A model generated the notes under the pieces. That model did no database searches, was not told the DNA's origin, and was given only the letters and a program-made list of their open reading frames with translations. The position numbers and the translations under genes were made by a program. This document shows, piece by piece, positions 31,652 through 42,400 of a stretch of 51,138 nt of DNA. Within the stretch, counting starts at the first letter, position 1. Every line of letters begins with the position of its first letter. Source of the DNA: Streptomyces sp. ISL-94 (GTDB taxonomy: Bacteria > Actinomycetota > Actinomycetes > Streptomycetales > Streptomycetaceae); the NCBI RefSeq assembly GCF_018614075.1, contig NZ_JAGGOZ010000107.1, positions 1 through 51,138 of the forward strand. Direction: 5' to 3'.

Positions 31652-31819
31652 GCGGATCTCTCTCTCACTCGGGACGGATGCTCCTGAAGCCAGCCGCTCA
31701 GGCGGGCCGGGGCCCACGCTGATCCGGATTGGACGAGCGGCCTCTCCCGCGCGGTGCTCAGCGGGAGGAAGGTGCTCAGGAGCGCGGCGCGTCCTACGAC
31801 ACGCCGACGGTCAAGACTA

Positions 31820-31854
31820 CGGGCCCCGGCTCGACGTGGTCAAACCGGGGCCCG
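31820..31854 (-). terminator. Stem-loop at the end of the toxin operon
   Basis: cgggccccgg (31820-31829) pairs with ccggggcccg (31845-31854) around a 15-base loop. It lies 17 bases past the immunity-gene stop and 169 bases before the rplU start. It probably ends the RHS operon and separates it from rplU. Confidence 0.7.
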
Positions 31855-31870
31855 CGGCCAGCCGGACCGG

Positions 31871-32386
31871 CTACGGGAAATGAGGCAACTGCCCCCGATG
31901 CACGGCCGAGACGGCACTCTCCTGCAACTCGATGTCCTGGGACTCAACCTTCGCGAGCAGCCATTTCCGCAGCTTTCGATAATCGATGTCCGCGGGAATG
32001 TCAACGGCTACCAGGTTTGCGAACTCGCTGATCGACTCCCAACTACAGCCGGCCTCTCTCAGGCCGTTTTCAATCACACGCCTGTCACCATTCCTCATGA
32101 AAATGATCCGAACGGTCGAGTTTCCGGACTCGGCAGTGAAGCTCTCATAGACGAGCTCTCGGCGTTCATGATCCGGGCGAACCGCGATGAGATCACCGAA
32201 GGCAATGCCTCGCACGAAGAAAGGCGTATTCAACACGCGGATCTCGAACCGGACATCCGTCTTCTCGCCCCACAACCGCTCAACCGAGACCGGGGGCCAG
32301 TCAGCGCCCTCCGCTTCCAGATCGAAAGCGACCTTGAATGTCTTGGCACCGCTCGCCGAAATGGGACGTTCGCTGCGTTCAGTCAC
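31871..32386 (-). CDS. DUF4265 protein, probable immunity to the RHS-HNH toxin
   Basis: This 171-residue cytosolic protein has the DUF4265 hallmark KVAFDLEAEGADWPPVSVE, then NTPFFVRGIAFGDLIAV and a C-terminal charged helix. I chose the GTG at 32386 (MTERSERPISASGAK), 7 bases after the toxin stop, preceded by tagggg; in-frame extensions upstream overlap the toxin gene. A small cytosolic ORF directly downstream of a polymorphic toxin is the standard place for its immunity gene, and DUF4265 proteins are seen in such positions. That it neutralises this toxin is inference. Its GC content is visibly lower than that of rplU or the toxin shaft. Confidence 0.82.
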   Translation of the reverse strand: MTERSERPISASGAKTFKVAFDLEAEGADWPPVSVERLWGEKTDVRFEIRVLNTPFFVRGIAFGDLIAVRPDHERRELVYESFTAESGNSTVRIIFMRNGDRRVIENGLREAGCSWESISEFANLVAVDIPADIDYRKLRKWLLAKVESQDIELQESAVSAVHRGQLPHFP

Positions 32387-32393
32387 ATTACCC

Positions 32394-35300
32394 CTACGGA
32401 TCCACGAAGTCTCGGAGTTCATCATCCCATTCCTCAACCGTCTTGGCCGACTTGTCCCTGTTGCACCTTCTGCATGCCACGCAGCCGTTGTGAGCAGCAC
32501 CACACCCGCCCTGCGCTTTGGGGATCTCATGGTCGATCTGAGCATCATCCGGCTTGCCCTTGATCGCATTTCCGTCCGCGTCACGCGAGGCGCGCCGCTC
32601 TACATTCTGACCACAGTAGTCACACTTGAGTTCTCCGCCATTCCGGGCGAAGTTCTCATCGTAGACTTCCTGGCGCCCCTTATCCGTGAAGTCTTGGCCA
32701 TCGCGTTCATTGGCGGACCCTCCGCAGTTGTGCGCCAGGAGCGGGACCGGCCCGGCCAGCACATAATACGCGTGAATTTCCGAAATGGTCAGGTCATGTG
32801 TTTGCCGGCGCTCGTGGAAGTAACGCATCCCATTCAGCTGGACGGTGGAACCCTCGGGCGTACGGAGCAGCATGCCCGGTTCGAGCTCACCGGCCTCGAC
32901 GAATCGACTCTCGTTCTCCACCCAGAACGGGTGCGTGACCGTCGTGACGAGGGCGGCGTCACCGTTGCCTGCGGCGATCGTCAGGTCGACGAAGTCCTTG
33001 TCGTCTTCAGTGACGATCGTGCCGGCCACCTCGCGCGCCGTGGTCTCCCCCGACGAAGGATCTGTCGTGGTGATCTTGTCGCCCAGCTGAACGTCCTCGA
33101 TGTTCTTGGTCGTTCCGTCGGCCATCAAGACCTGTGTGCCCGGGAGGAAGCTGTGCTTCACTTCGCACGACTTTTTCAGCCGGGCCTTCGCCGACTGCAG
33201 GGCTCCCTTGGCCTTTGCCACCTTCTCCGAGGTCTTGAACCAGGCCTTGACTCCGGATACCAGGTCGAGCGCGAGCCCGCCCAGCTTCTTGATGAGGGCC
33301 CCGGCCTTCTCCCATTGGGTCGGCCAGCCGTACTTCTTGAGGACCTTGCCGGCGATGCCGCCGGCGAAGCTGCTCGCGATGTTGAGCGCCGTTTCGCCGC
33401 AGGCTCCCAGGTCGCCGCTGGAGAAGCAGTCCAGGGCCGCCGTCACACCGAGCTCATCCATGAGGATTTTGGTGATCTGCTTGACGGCGTTCTTGATCTT
33501 CGTCTTGGTGTGGTTGTGCTCGCCCTCTGCATCACGCAGATCGTTCTCGGCGTCCGTGACCGGGGGCGGCGGCGGGTCGTCGTTCGTGTCGGGCTTCGGG
33601 GTATACCTGCCGTTCGTGCAGTCGTCCCTGCCCTGGCAGAACGCCCGCTCGTCCGGGTCGTACAGACCGCTCGGGTCGCTCGCCGAGACCGGGCGGTTGT
33701 GCGCGTACGCGTACGCGTTCAGCTGCTGGGCGTCGCTCGTGTCGACGACCGGGTCCGGGGTGATGAACTTGCCCAGGAACGGGTCGTACTCGCGTGCCCC
33801 GATCGTCGTGAGACCCGTGGACGCGTCGATCGTGCCGCCGACGAAGCCCTTCTCGCCCTTCCAGGAGCCCTGGGGAGTGCCACGGCTGTTGCCGTACGGG
33901 TCCATCCGCCGCTGGGTGACCGCACCCGTCGTGGCGTCGATCGACATCTCGGCTGTGCCGTGGTGGTCGGAGGCAAGGAAGGACAGCTTCTTGTCCGGGG
34001 TGCGGATCGCGATGCTCTGACCCGCGAAGGCGTAGTACCGCGTCGCCTTGGCCGTGGTCGTCCCCGCGTCCAGTCGCAGCTCCATGCCCGGCAGGTACAC
34101 CGTGGTGCCGGTGGCGTCCTTGCGCTGGACGCGGCCGCCGTCGGGGCCGTAGAGGAACGTGGTCTCAGAGGCCTCGTTCTGGCCCGTCGTGGTGACGTCG
34201 TCCGGCTGGCTGATCCTGACCGGGTTGCCGAGGGAGTCGTACTCCAGGGTCTGGGTGTTTCCTCCGATGGTGCGGGTGGTGGTGTTGCCGGCCGTGTCAT
34301 AGCCGTAGGTGTACTGGCGGTCGCCGGTCGGGGTGTTCTCCACGACCTTCTGGACCTGGTGGCTGCCCGCCTTGTAGGTGAAGGTGCGCTTGACGTCCTT
34401 CAAGGCGTTCAGGCCGGTGTCGTGCGCCGTCTCGGTGAGGCGGTTGCCGACCGAGTCGAAGGTGTACGAGTTCCAGTACGGCGCCGGGCCTCCCAGCGCG
34501 GAGGCGCCGGGAGCCGTGTTGCAGGCCGCCGGACCCGATCCCGAGACCGGGACCTGACTGCCGACCGTGCCGGACGCGGCTGCTGCGGCCTTGGTCGTGG
34601 CCGGGGTCCAGGACTCCGTCATACGGGCCTGGTAGTCGTACGCGAAGCACTGCAGGTCGGGCGTGCCCGCGCCCGCTACGTCCGCGATGGACTTGACGTT
34701 ACCGATCTGATCGTAGGAGTAGTTCGACTGCTTGACCGGACCGGTGGTCGAGCCGTAGACGTCCACCTTTGACTGCATCAGGCGGTCGGTGCCGGTCTCG
34801 TACTGGAAGGTCTGCCAGACCTTCTTGCCGCCGTTGTTCAGCTCCAGCTGCTGCAGGAGCGTGCGGCCGGACCACGTCGCATCGGTGACGTACGACGTCG
34901 CGCCCGTCATGGTCTTCATGCGCTGGATGTCGTCGTAGGTGTAGGCGAGCGTCTCCGCGTCGAGGCCGCCCGCGGCCGGCAGCGAGTCGCTCTGCTTGGT
35001 GCCGTCACGGTTGTAGGCACTGCTGAAGACATAGGTGCCGGCCAGACCCGTCCCCGAAGAGGCGGGGACCGTGTAGGCCGTCTTCAGCGGCTGGTAGAAC
35101 TCGTCCATCGCCTGAACGATGGAAGCGAAGTACTCCGTGGCGTTGATGTAGCGCAGCGAGGCCCACTCATAGCCGAGCCAGCCCGCCTTGTCGTACCGCT
35201 GCTCGGTGAGCTTGGTCCCGGTGTTCGCGGGGCCGTCCCACGTCGTCAGGACGCGGTCGAGCTTGTCGTAGACCGTCGAGACCGTCTTGCCGCGGGCGTC

Positions 35301-38300
35301 CGTGGTGGACGTCGGCCGGTCGGCCTCGTCGTAGGCCGTCGTGCGCTTGCCCGAGTCCGGGTCCACCGCCTCGATCAGCCGGTCGAGCTGGTCGTACTTG
35401 TACGACCACACGTTGTTCGCCGGATCGGTCAGCTGCTGGAGCTTGCCCGTCGGCGTGTAGCTGTACTTGGTGGTGTCGTAACCGGCGGTCGGCCCGTTCG
35501 GCACCGGGGAGGCGCCCTTGTAGTGGCGTACCTCGGTCTTGCGACCCTGGGCGTCGGTCACGGTCGTCGTGGGCGTGCCCCCGACCGGCGGGTCCACGTG
35601 GGTGCGGTCGCCGCCGTGGACGATCGTGGTCCGCCACTGCTCACCGCCGGCCACAGCGGCAACCTGGGCGGTGGTGCGGCCCAAGCCGTCGTACTCGTAC
35701 AGGGTCTGCGCGCCGACGTCGCCGTTGGGGACGATCAGCAGCTCCTCGGAGGACGCCCCCGCTGCGTTGTACGTGGCGTTGACCTTGGCGATCTTGCCGG
35801 TCGAGGTGTAGAAGGTGTCCGCCACCATACGGGTGCCGGACGGTCCCTCCGTCTGCTTCTGGCGCGGCCGCAGCAGGCTGTCGTAGAGGACGTACTCCGC
35901 GCCGTAGGAGCCGTCGATCTCGATCTTCTCGGTCTTCAGCACGACCGGCTTGTCGAGACGGTAGTTGTAGCTGTACTTGACGCTCGGCGTCTGGCCGGCG
36001 CTCTTCGAGCGGTCCGGGAGCCAGACGGAGACCAGTCGGCCGAGCGGATCGAAGGCGAGGTCGCCGCGCTTGCCGTTCGGATCGGTCTGGCCGGTGGACA
36101 GGCCCCAGGCGGGGTCGTAGTCCCTCGTGTTGACGTGACCAAGGGCGTTGGTGACCTTGACCTGGGAGATGAGGCCGTTGACGTCGGTGTACGCCGTCTT
36201 GGTCTCCGCGCCCACGGCGTCGGTCTGCATCGTCGGCCGGCCGAAGGCGTCGTACGTCGTCGTGCCGGTGACCTTGTAGGTGGCCGTCGTCCCGTTGTGG
36301 GACGTCATCCGCTCGGTCTGCGTCGCGTTGCCCACGGTGGGCGCGGCGCCGAAGGCCAGGCCGTCGTACGAGGTGCGCTCGTCCGAGATGACCTGAGTCC
36401 TGCGGTCGGGGGTGGTGGCGCACTTGACCGAGACGGACTCGACCCGCGACGCCGTGCCGAGGATGTTGGCCGCCGCGTTGTCCACGTAGGACGTGCGGGT
36501 GCAGGTGTCGTCGGCCGTGGTCGACAGGTCGCCCAGGTCCTCCGACTCCAGGATGCGACCGGTGCCGTTCGTCAGGTCGTACGTCGCGTTCGACTCGGTC
36601 TCGCGGCGGCCGTCGCCGCCCTCGGTCACCGTGTAGCCGCGCGTCTTGACGGTCCTGGTGAACGAGGCGTGGCTGGTGCCCCAGGTGTTGGTGTCCGTCG
36701 CGGTGTAGTGCCGCATCGGGGTCTTGATCACCTTGGAGACGAACTTGTCGCCGTCGTAGGTGGCGGATTCCAGCTCGTGCCCGCTGAACTCCTTGTAGTC
36801 GGTGTACGTGCCGCCCTCGGAGTCCGTGACCTGGACGGAGCGGGTACCTCCGGCGGAGTCCTTGTCCCCGTCCATGCCCTGGAGGTACGTGTAGTCGACC
36901 CGGGTCTTCGTGGTGGCCGTGCCGCCGGTGGTCACCATGACCTTGCCGTAGCCCTGCCAGCCGCCCCAGGTGAGGTACTTGTCCTCGGTGATGCCGTCCG
37001 GCTCGGCCTTACGCCAGGCAGCCGGGCCCTGGTACTCGTAGTTCGTGACCTGCTCGGGGGCGCCGCCGGTGCGGTCGGTCTCGATGACCTGCGCGACGAC
37101 GTACTTGTGGAACCAGTCGGTGATCGGGTCGAGGAAGCCCGGGGGCGACCAGACGACCGGGTAGCACCGCTTGGTGGACTCGCCCGGCTTGGGCAGGGCG
37201 TCCTTGGTGCACTCCGCCGGGGCGTAGTTGACGTCCAGCTGGGCGCCGGTCTCGCTCAGGACCGTGGACAGGCGGAAGCGGTAGAAGGGAGCGATGCTCT
37301 CGTCCGTGCCGTCGACCCGGTTCTTGAGCTGCGTACCCATCAGTTCGACCGAGGGGACGTCGGCGGTGCCGCCCCTGCGGCCCTGGTGGTCGATCTTGGA
37401 CAGCCAGAGGGTCTTCGACTGGTCGCCGTTGTCGGTGAACTGGTGCGTGAACGTCCACGCCTCGACGTCGTCGTAGTTCGTGGCGTCCTTGCGGATCTGC
37501 GTGGTGACGCCCGTCAGCCGCTGGCGCGTCCAGAAGGAGGCCGCGACCTGCGTGGCGTTGCACTTGGTGCTCGGCGCGCAGTAGCGGTCCATCGGGACGT
37601 CCGGCCAGAAGGCGGCGTTCGCCGTCTTGAAGTCGGCCGGAAGGCACTTGAAGGTCTCCGTCGGCAGGCAGCGCTCCTGCGTCGTGAAGACTACGCGGGC
37701 CGGGGCCTTGGCGGAGTAGACGGTGGCCTCGCGCTGGCCGTAGTCGATGCGCTTGAGGTAGCCGCCGGCCGTGTACGGGGTGCCGTTGACGTCGGTCTTG
37801 CCGTTCAGGGCGTAGTGGTTCGTCTCCTTGCCGTAGAAGTACGACATGACGCTGCCCTGGCGGTCCTTGACGTAGTCCAGGCTCCAGCGCCAGGCCTGCT
37901 GGCAGGAGGCGTTCGCGAAGGTGGCGTTGTAGCAGGGCTCACCCGCATTGTTGCCGAAGACGGGGGCGGTCCAGACGGACGAGGTCTCCTCGTTGCCCGT
38001 GGCCCAGCCCGGCAGACGGTTCTTGCCGAAGTAGTACTCGGTGCCGTCCGTCGTGGTGATCTTCCAGTGCTCGCCGTCGTTGTCGCCGTTCACGGCGCCG
38101 GTGAGCTGCTCGACCTTGGAACCGTCGTCGGACGCGAACCGCCACTTGCCGTCGGCGTCACCCTTGATCAGCTCGGTGGCCGAGCCGTTGAGCATGACGG
38201 TGGCGTTGTCGAAGGCCCAGCACTGCTCGGCGGAGGACGTCTGGCCGTCCTTCGCACAGGGCTTGTAGCGGCGCTCGACGTAGCCGGGCTCGTAGGAGAA

Positions 38301-39314
38301 GCCCTCACCGAGCCAGGAGCCCTGGTTGTTGGTGTCCGAGGTACGGCCGTCCGCGGACTGCGAGGAGTAGCCGAGGCCGACCGTCGGCACCTGGCCGCCC
38401 GGGACCGGGGGCGTGCGCAGCGGGTACGACCAGGAGAAGCCGCCCGAGGAATTCGACACGCTCCACTTCGCCGACGGGGCGAGCGGAGTGGCCGCGTAGT
38501 TGCCCTGCGCGGAGGAGCCGCTCGCGGCGAGGGCGAGCATCGAGCCGTCCGAGGTGGTGCCCGCCGCCATGGTGGACATGCCGGCCTGGCGCGCCTGGGC
38601 GGTCACGTCCGCGGAGACGGTCTTCGTCTTCGGGTCGTTGACCGTCTTCAGCGGCTTGGGGAGGTCGGGGCAGGCGGCGGTGCCGGGATCGGCGATGGCA
38701 GCGCAGGCCGGGAGTTCAACCAGGCCCAGGCGGGAGCCGTAGCTGCCGCCGAAGCCGTCGGCAAACGCCGAGTAGTCGATGTTCACCCGGACCGGGGCTG
38801 CCTCACCGCCCTGCTCGGTCCGCTGGACGCGCAGCAGCGCGCCCGCGCCGAGCTTGGCGGCCCGCTCGGGGTGCACCACGTCGACCTGGACCTTGGCGGG
38901 CTGCTTCGAGCCGCCCAGCACGGCGGACCGGAAGGACGTGGCCTTCGCCTGCGGTGCGGCGGCCTCCTTCGGGCTGGTCACGGTGACGGGCAGGCCGCCG
39001 ACCTTGACCCGGGAGGCCGCGGTGGTGTGGCCGGCGACGGGCAGTTCGGCGCTGCCGCTGCCGGGCCAGACCGGCTTGTCGAGCTTCTTGACGGCCGCCT
39101 TGGCGGTGGCGTTCGCGGGGCGGCCCTTGGGCTTGGCCTTCGTCCCCTTCACGGGGTCGCCGAAGTTCTGGACTCCGGGCCGCTTGGTGCCGCCGGGAGC
39201 GGCTTCGAGGGCCTGTACGGAGGAGGCGGACAGAGCAAGGCTCAGTCCGATGACGACGGACCCCAGTGTCCGCCTGGATATGCGCCGATTGAGCAATCGG
39301 CCGCGTAGAGACAT
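32394..39314 (-). CDS. RHS-repeat polymorphic toxin with Hint domain and HNH nuclease tip
   Basis: This 2306-residue secreted protein has a twin-basic start and signal-like hydrophobic segment (about 1-36, LGSVVIGLSLALSASSVQAL), a long N-terminal region, and many YD/RHS repeats (about 1000-1800, such as YEYDGLGRTT and YKYDQLDRLIEAVDPDSG). The RHS core end reads REYDPFLGKFITPDP (about 1838). After a linker come a Hint-type pretoxin domain (about 2050-2195, KHSFLPGTQVLMADGTTKN to YYVLAGPVPLLAHNC) and the tip (about 2196-2306) with CDYCGQN, DHEIPKAQGGCG and CVACRRCNRDKSAK, an HNH/McrA-type zinc nuclease. Such proteins deliver the tip into neighbouring cells after release by the Hint domain. It lies in an operon with the LamG and FG-GAP genes, and the next gene is the likely immunity protein. 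Confidence 0.93.
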   Translation of the reverse strand: MSLRGRLLNRRISRRTLGSVVIGLSLALSASSVQALEAAPGGTKRPGVQNFGDPVKGTKAKPKGRPANATAKAAVKKLDKPVWPGSGSAELPVAGHTTAASRVKVGGLPVTVTSPKEAAAPQAKATSFRSAVLGGSKQPAKVQVDVVHPERAAKLGAGALLRVQRTEQGGEAAPVRVNIDYSAFADGFGGSYGSRLGLVELPACAAIADPGTAACPDLPKPLKTVNDPKTKTVSADVTAQARQAGMSTMAAGTTSDGSMLALAASGSSAQGNYAATPLAPSAKWSVSNSSGGFSWSYPLRTPPVPGGQVPTVGLGYSSQSADGRTSDTNNQGSWLGEGFSYEPGYVERRYKPCAKDGQTSSAEQCWAFDNATVMLNGSATELIKGDADGKWRFASDDGSKVEQLTGAVNGDNDGEHWKITTTDGTEYYFGKNRLPGWATGNEETSSVWTAPVFGNNAGEPCYNATFANASCQQAWRWSLDYVKDRQGSVMSYFYGKETNHYALNGKTDVNGTPYTAGGYLKRIDYGQREATVYSAKAPARVVFTTQERCLPTETFKCLPADFKTANAAFWPDVPMDRYCAPSTKCNATQVAASFWTRQRLTGVTTQIRKDATNYDDVEAWTFTHQFTDNGDQSKTLWLSKIDHQGRRGGTADVPSVELMGTQLKNRVDGTDESIAPFYRFRLSTVLSETGAQLDVNYAPAECTKDALPKPGESTKRCYPVVWSPPGFLDPITDWFHKYVVAQVIETDRTGGAPEQVTNYEYQGPAAWRKAEPDGITEDKYLTWGGWQGYGKVMVTTGGTATTKTRVDYTYLQGMDGDKDSAGGTRSVQVTDSEGGTYTDYKEFSGHELESATYDGDKFVSKVIKTPMRHYTATDTNTWGTSHASFTRTVKTRGYTVTEGGDGRRETESNATYDLTNGTGRILESEDLGDLSTTADDTCTRTSYVDNAAANILGTASRVESVSVKCATTPDRRTQVISDERTSYDGLAFGAAPTVGNATQTERMTSHNGTTATYKVTGTTTYDAFGRPTMQTDAVGAETKTAYTDVNGLISQVKVTNALGHVNTRDYDPAWGLSTGQTDPNGKRGDLAFDPLGRLVSVWLPDRSKSAGQTPSVKYSYNYRLDKPVVLKTEKIEIDGSYGAEYVLYDSLLRPRQKQTEGPSGTRMVADTFYTSTGKIAKVNATYNAAGASSEELLIVPNGDVGAQTLYEYDGLGRTTAQVAAVAGGEQWRTTIVHGGDRTHVDPPVGGTPTTTVTDAQGRKTEVRHYKGASPVPNGPTAGYDTTKYSYTPTGKLQQLTDPANNVWSYKYDQLDRLIEAVDPDSGKRTTAYDEADRPTSTTDARGKTVSTVYDKLDRVLTTWDGPANTGTKLTEQRYDKAGWLGYEWASLRYINATEYFASIVQAMDEFYQPLKTAYTVPASSGTGLAGTYVFSSAYNRDGTKQSDSLPAAGGLDAETLAYTYDDIQRMKTMTGATSYVTDATWSGRTLLQQLELNNGGKKVWQTFQYETGTDRLMQSKVDVYGSTTGPVKQSNYSYDQIGNVKSIADVAGAGTPDLQCFAYDYQARMTESWTPATTKAAAAASGTVGSQVPVSGSGPAACNTAPGASALGGPAPYWNSYTFDSVGNRLTETAHDTGLNALKDVKRTFTYKAGSHQVQKVVENTPTGDRQYTYGYDTAGNTTTRTIGGNTQTLEYDSLGNPVRISQPDDVTTTGQNEASETTFLYGPDGGRVQRKDATGTTVYLPGMELRLDAGTTTAKATRYYAFAGQSIAIRTPDKKLSFLASDHHGTAEMSIDATTGAVTQRRMDPYGNSRGTPQGSWKGEKGFVGGTIDASTGLTTIGAREYDPFLGKFITPDPVVDTSDAQQLNAYAYAHNRPVSASDPSGLYDPDERAFCQGRDDCTNGRYTPKPDTNDDPPPPPVTDAENDLRDAEGEHNHTKTKIKNAVKQITKILMDELGVTAALDCFSSGDLGACGETALNIASSFAGGIAGKVLKKYGWPTQWEKAGALIKKLGGLALDLVSGVKAWFKTSEKVAKAKGALQSAKARLKKSCEVKHSFLPGTQVLMADGTTKNIEDVQLGDKITTTDPSSGETTAREVAGTIVTEDDKDFVDLTIAAGNGDAALVTTVTHPFWVENESRFVEAGELEPGMLLRTPEGSTVQLNGMRYFHERRQTHDLTISEIHAYYVLAGPVPLLAHNCGGSANERDGQDFTDKGRQEVYDENFARNGGELKCDYCGQNVERRASRDADGNAIKGKPDDAQIDHEIPKAQGGCGAAHNGCVACRRCNRDKSAKTVEEWDDELRDFVDP

Positions 39315-39411
39315 CAGTGCACTCCACAGAGTTCGAGCAGGAAGGTGGTGCGTGATCGGACAGGTGTGCCCGCCCCGGGAGGGGCGGGCACACCTGTCAG
39401 GAAGGGGAGAC

Positions 39412-42400
39412 CTAGCGGTCGGTCAGCTCACCGGTCGAGGCGAGCTGGATGACGGCCGTCGGGTCGATGGCTCCGTCGTACGCGCGGACCTCGTCGATGG
39501 CTCCGGCGAAGTACTCCGCGTTGCCGCGCAGCGAACGGCCCACCTGGAGACCACCGGTGGCGGCCCACAGGGTGTTGTCCACACCCTTGGCGGAGGCGGC
39601 CAGCTGACCGTTGACGTACAGCCTGATCTGGCCGGCGAAGGAGTCGTAGACCACGGCCAGGTGCTGTCCCACCGGGTTGGTGTCCGGCAGGGCCTGGTCG
39701 TCGGAGAAGACCTTCACCGCGGCGCCTGCCGTGTCCGAGGCGGCCACGGCCAGCTCCCAGCGCTTGGTGGCGCCCTGGTAGCGGACCTGGACCCGGTTGG
39801 TGGTGTTGCCCGGCAGCGAGAAGACCGTCTGCGAGGTGGGGGCGTCGATCGAGGTGAGCTGGACCCGCGCCGCGAGGGTGAAGCTCGCGGTTCCGGTGAC
39901 CGGGGCGGCCGCCGTCGTGGCGTAGTCCCCGTTCCCGTCCAGGGCCAGGTGACCGGCGCCCACCATGGGCGCGGTGGGGGCCTCGAGCGGGTCGTCCATG
40001 TTCGGTGTGTACAGGGCCGCGTTGCCCGCCAGGGTCAGGCCCTGGCCGCCGGCGATGTCCGGGGTGACACCGGACTGCGCCGAGTTGAGCTGCCAGTACC
40101 CCTTGCGCGCGGGCTTGACCGTGGTGATCTCGTTGATCTGGCCCGGCAGCAGCGGCCGGCTGAAGACGCGGACCTCGGCGAGGTCGCCGACGAAGGCGTC
40201 CTCGTAGCCCGCCTTGTCGATGTGCCGGCCGATCTGCAGCGCGCCGTACGACTTCCAGGTGGAACGGCGGACCATCTCGCCCTTGAGGTCCTTGTTGACG
40301 TACAGCTGGATCTTGCCGGCGGCGCCGTCGTAGAGACCGGTCAGCAGCACCCACTGGTCCTTGACGGGGGTGACCCCGGTGGACAGGGCCTTCCACTCGC
40401 CGAGGGTTTCCACATCACCGACCGGGACGGAGAACTTCCAGGTCTTGGCCATGGCGTCGTAGCCGAGGACGAATCCCGGCTCACCGGTGCCGTCCTGGCT
40501 GATCACCGTCATGTCACGGCTCAGGTCGCTGGGCCGGACCCAGGCGCTGACGCTGAAGCCCTTGAGGGTGTCCAGCACCGTGCTGCCCGCGTCCACCCAG
40601 CTGTCGCCGGTACCGTCGAAGTGGGCTGCCGAGTCGATGGAACCTCCCGGTCCGGGGACACCGAAGGTGACACCGGGGCCGAAGCCCGCCGGGTACTTGC
40701 CCTGCTCCTCGTCAGCGGCGTTGCCGCCCGGCGCATCGGCGAGGTTCCACTGCGCGGCGGCGGCGGCGCCGTTGGCCACGTAGAAGCTGTGGCGGGCGGT
40801 GGCGCTCGGATGCGCCGCCTTGTCGATCGCGACGACATCGACCCAGTGCGGGCCGGGGCGGGTGGGCGCCCACGTCACCGAGGCGGGACCGCCCGCGGCG
40901 GCGTTGGCCACGTCCTGGTTCGGCGCACCGTCGAAGGAGTAGCGGTACTTGACGACATCCGTGTCGGGCACGGAGTCGTTCGGGTTCGGCGAGAAGGTGA
41001 AGGTGCCGGGCGCGCCGACACCGTCGTGGTACTCGTTGGTGGCCGGGTACGCGGTGGAGAACACCTCCGGTTTGCCCGGGAAGGACTTGTCGTACATGAA
41101 CTCGCACGTGCCGCTCCACGGGCCCCAGCCGTCGCCGTCATGGGTGGCGACGCTCCAGGAGATGGGCGTGTTCTCGGGGATCGTGGACCTCACGATGCGC
41201 TCGAACGGGGTCGAGGTCGTCGGCGCCTTGTATTCCGTGTCCTCCTCGTACGATTGGGCGGCGCCGGCCGCGTCCTTCCACGCGACGCGGAAGCGGACCT
41301 TGACCTGCTCACCGGAGTCGACGTCGTTGGCGACGGCGCGCAGGGTCGGCGGCACGTCGGTGTAGGGCCGGCCGGTCCCCGTGACGCAGGCGCCACCGGG
41401 ATTGGACGACATGGCGCTCGCGCTGATCTGGCCGGGCAGCGTGTTGTAGCTGATGGTCATGTACGCGTTGCCGCACACGCGCTTCCAGCCGCCGAAGCTG
41501 CTCTCGTCCTGCGCGCGCAGGTTGAGGAGCATCGAGTCCCAGCCATCGTTCGCCGCAGTGCGCACGCTGTTGGTCAGGCCACCGGTGGCACCCGACTTGA
41601 AGTGCATGTTGGCCTGCGACTCGCAGCTCGTGGGCTGGATCTTCTGGTTCAGCGTCTCCAGCGTGGTCAGCGTGGTGTTCTGGGTGTTGGACCAGTTGCT
41701 GAGGCTGTCGATGTGGGCGGTGCTGCCCCCGATCCGCTGGAGCTGGATGGGTTCGGCACGGGCATCGGCCCAGTACACGTGCTGGACGCGGGCGCTGAAG
41801 GTCGCGTCGAGGATCTGCTTGCCCTTGTAGAAGGACAGCGGGATCTGGAAGGCGACACGGCGCACACCGACGCCGGCGCAGGAGGCCGCGCTGTAGTCCG
41901 TCGGGCACTTGCCGACGCCCGCGCTGCCGGAGTACTGCCACTCGCCGACCGAGGGCTTGCCCGACATGACGCCAAGCCAGCCGGAGCGGTCTGCGGTCTT
42001 CTGGATCGGGTCGATGACCACGGGAAAGACCGTGGCACCGTCGCGCAGCAGCTTCTGGTCGGGGACCAGCGTCAGCTTGTCGGCGGAGACTTCGAGTCCG
42101 AGCGGCGCTGCCTTGCCGCCGCCGCCCGGGCCCTGAAGCTCGGGGGCGAGCGCCGCGGCGGCGTCCTGCCCGGTGGGGGCGTCGGCGCGGGCCGCGGACA
42201 GCGACTGTGCGACGGCCTTGGGGCCCTTGGCGCGGGCGGCGGCCTCCTGGGATGAGGCCGAGTCCCACATGCTGGGGGCGCCGGACTGGAAGACGGTGCC
42301 ACCGACCGTACTGTCCACGGCGGTGACCGCGCCGTTCGCGTCCTTCTTGTACGTAAGGCCCTTGGACTTGAGGCCCAGGTCCAGGCGCGCCAGGCGCGGA

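Noticed and set aside
31720..31870. Ribosomal-protein leader autoregulatory RNA before rplU
   Set aside because: The only stem-loop (31820-31854) lies next to the immunity-gene stop and reads as its terminator. No conserved L21-leader shape was recognised.
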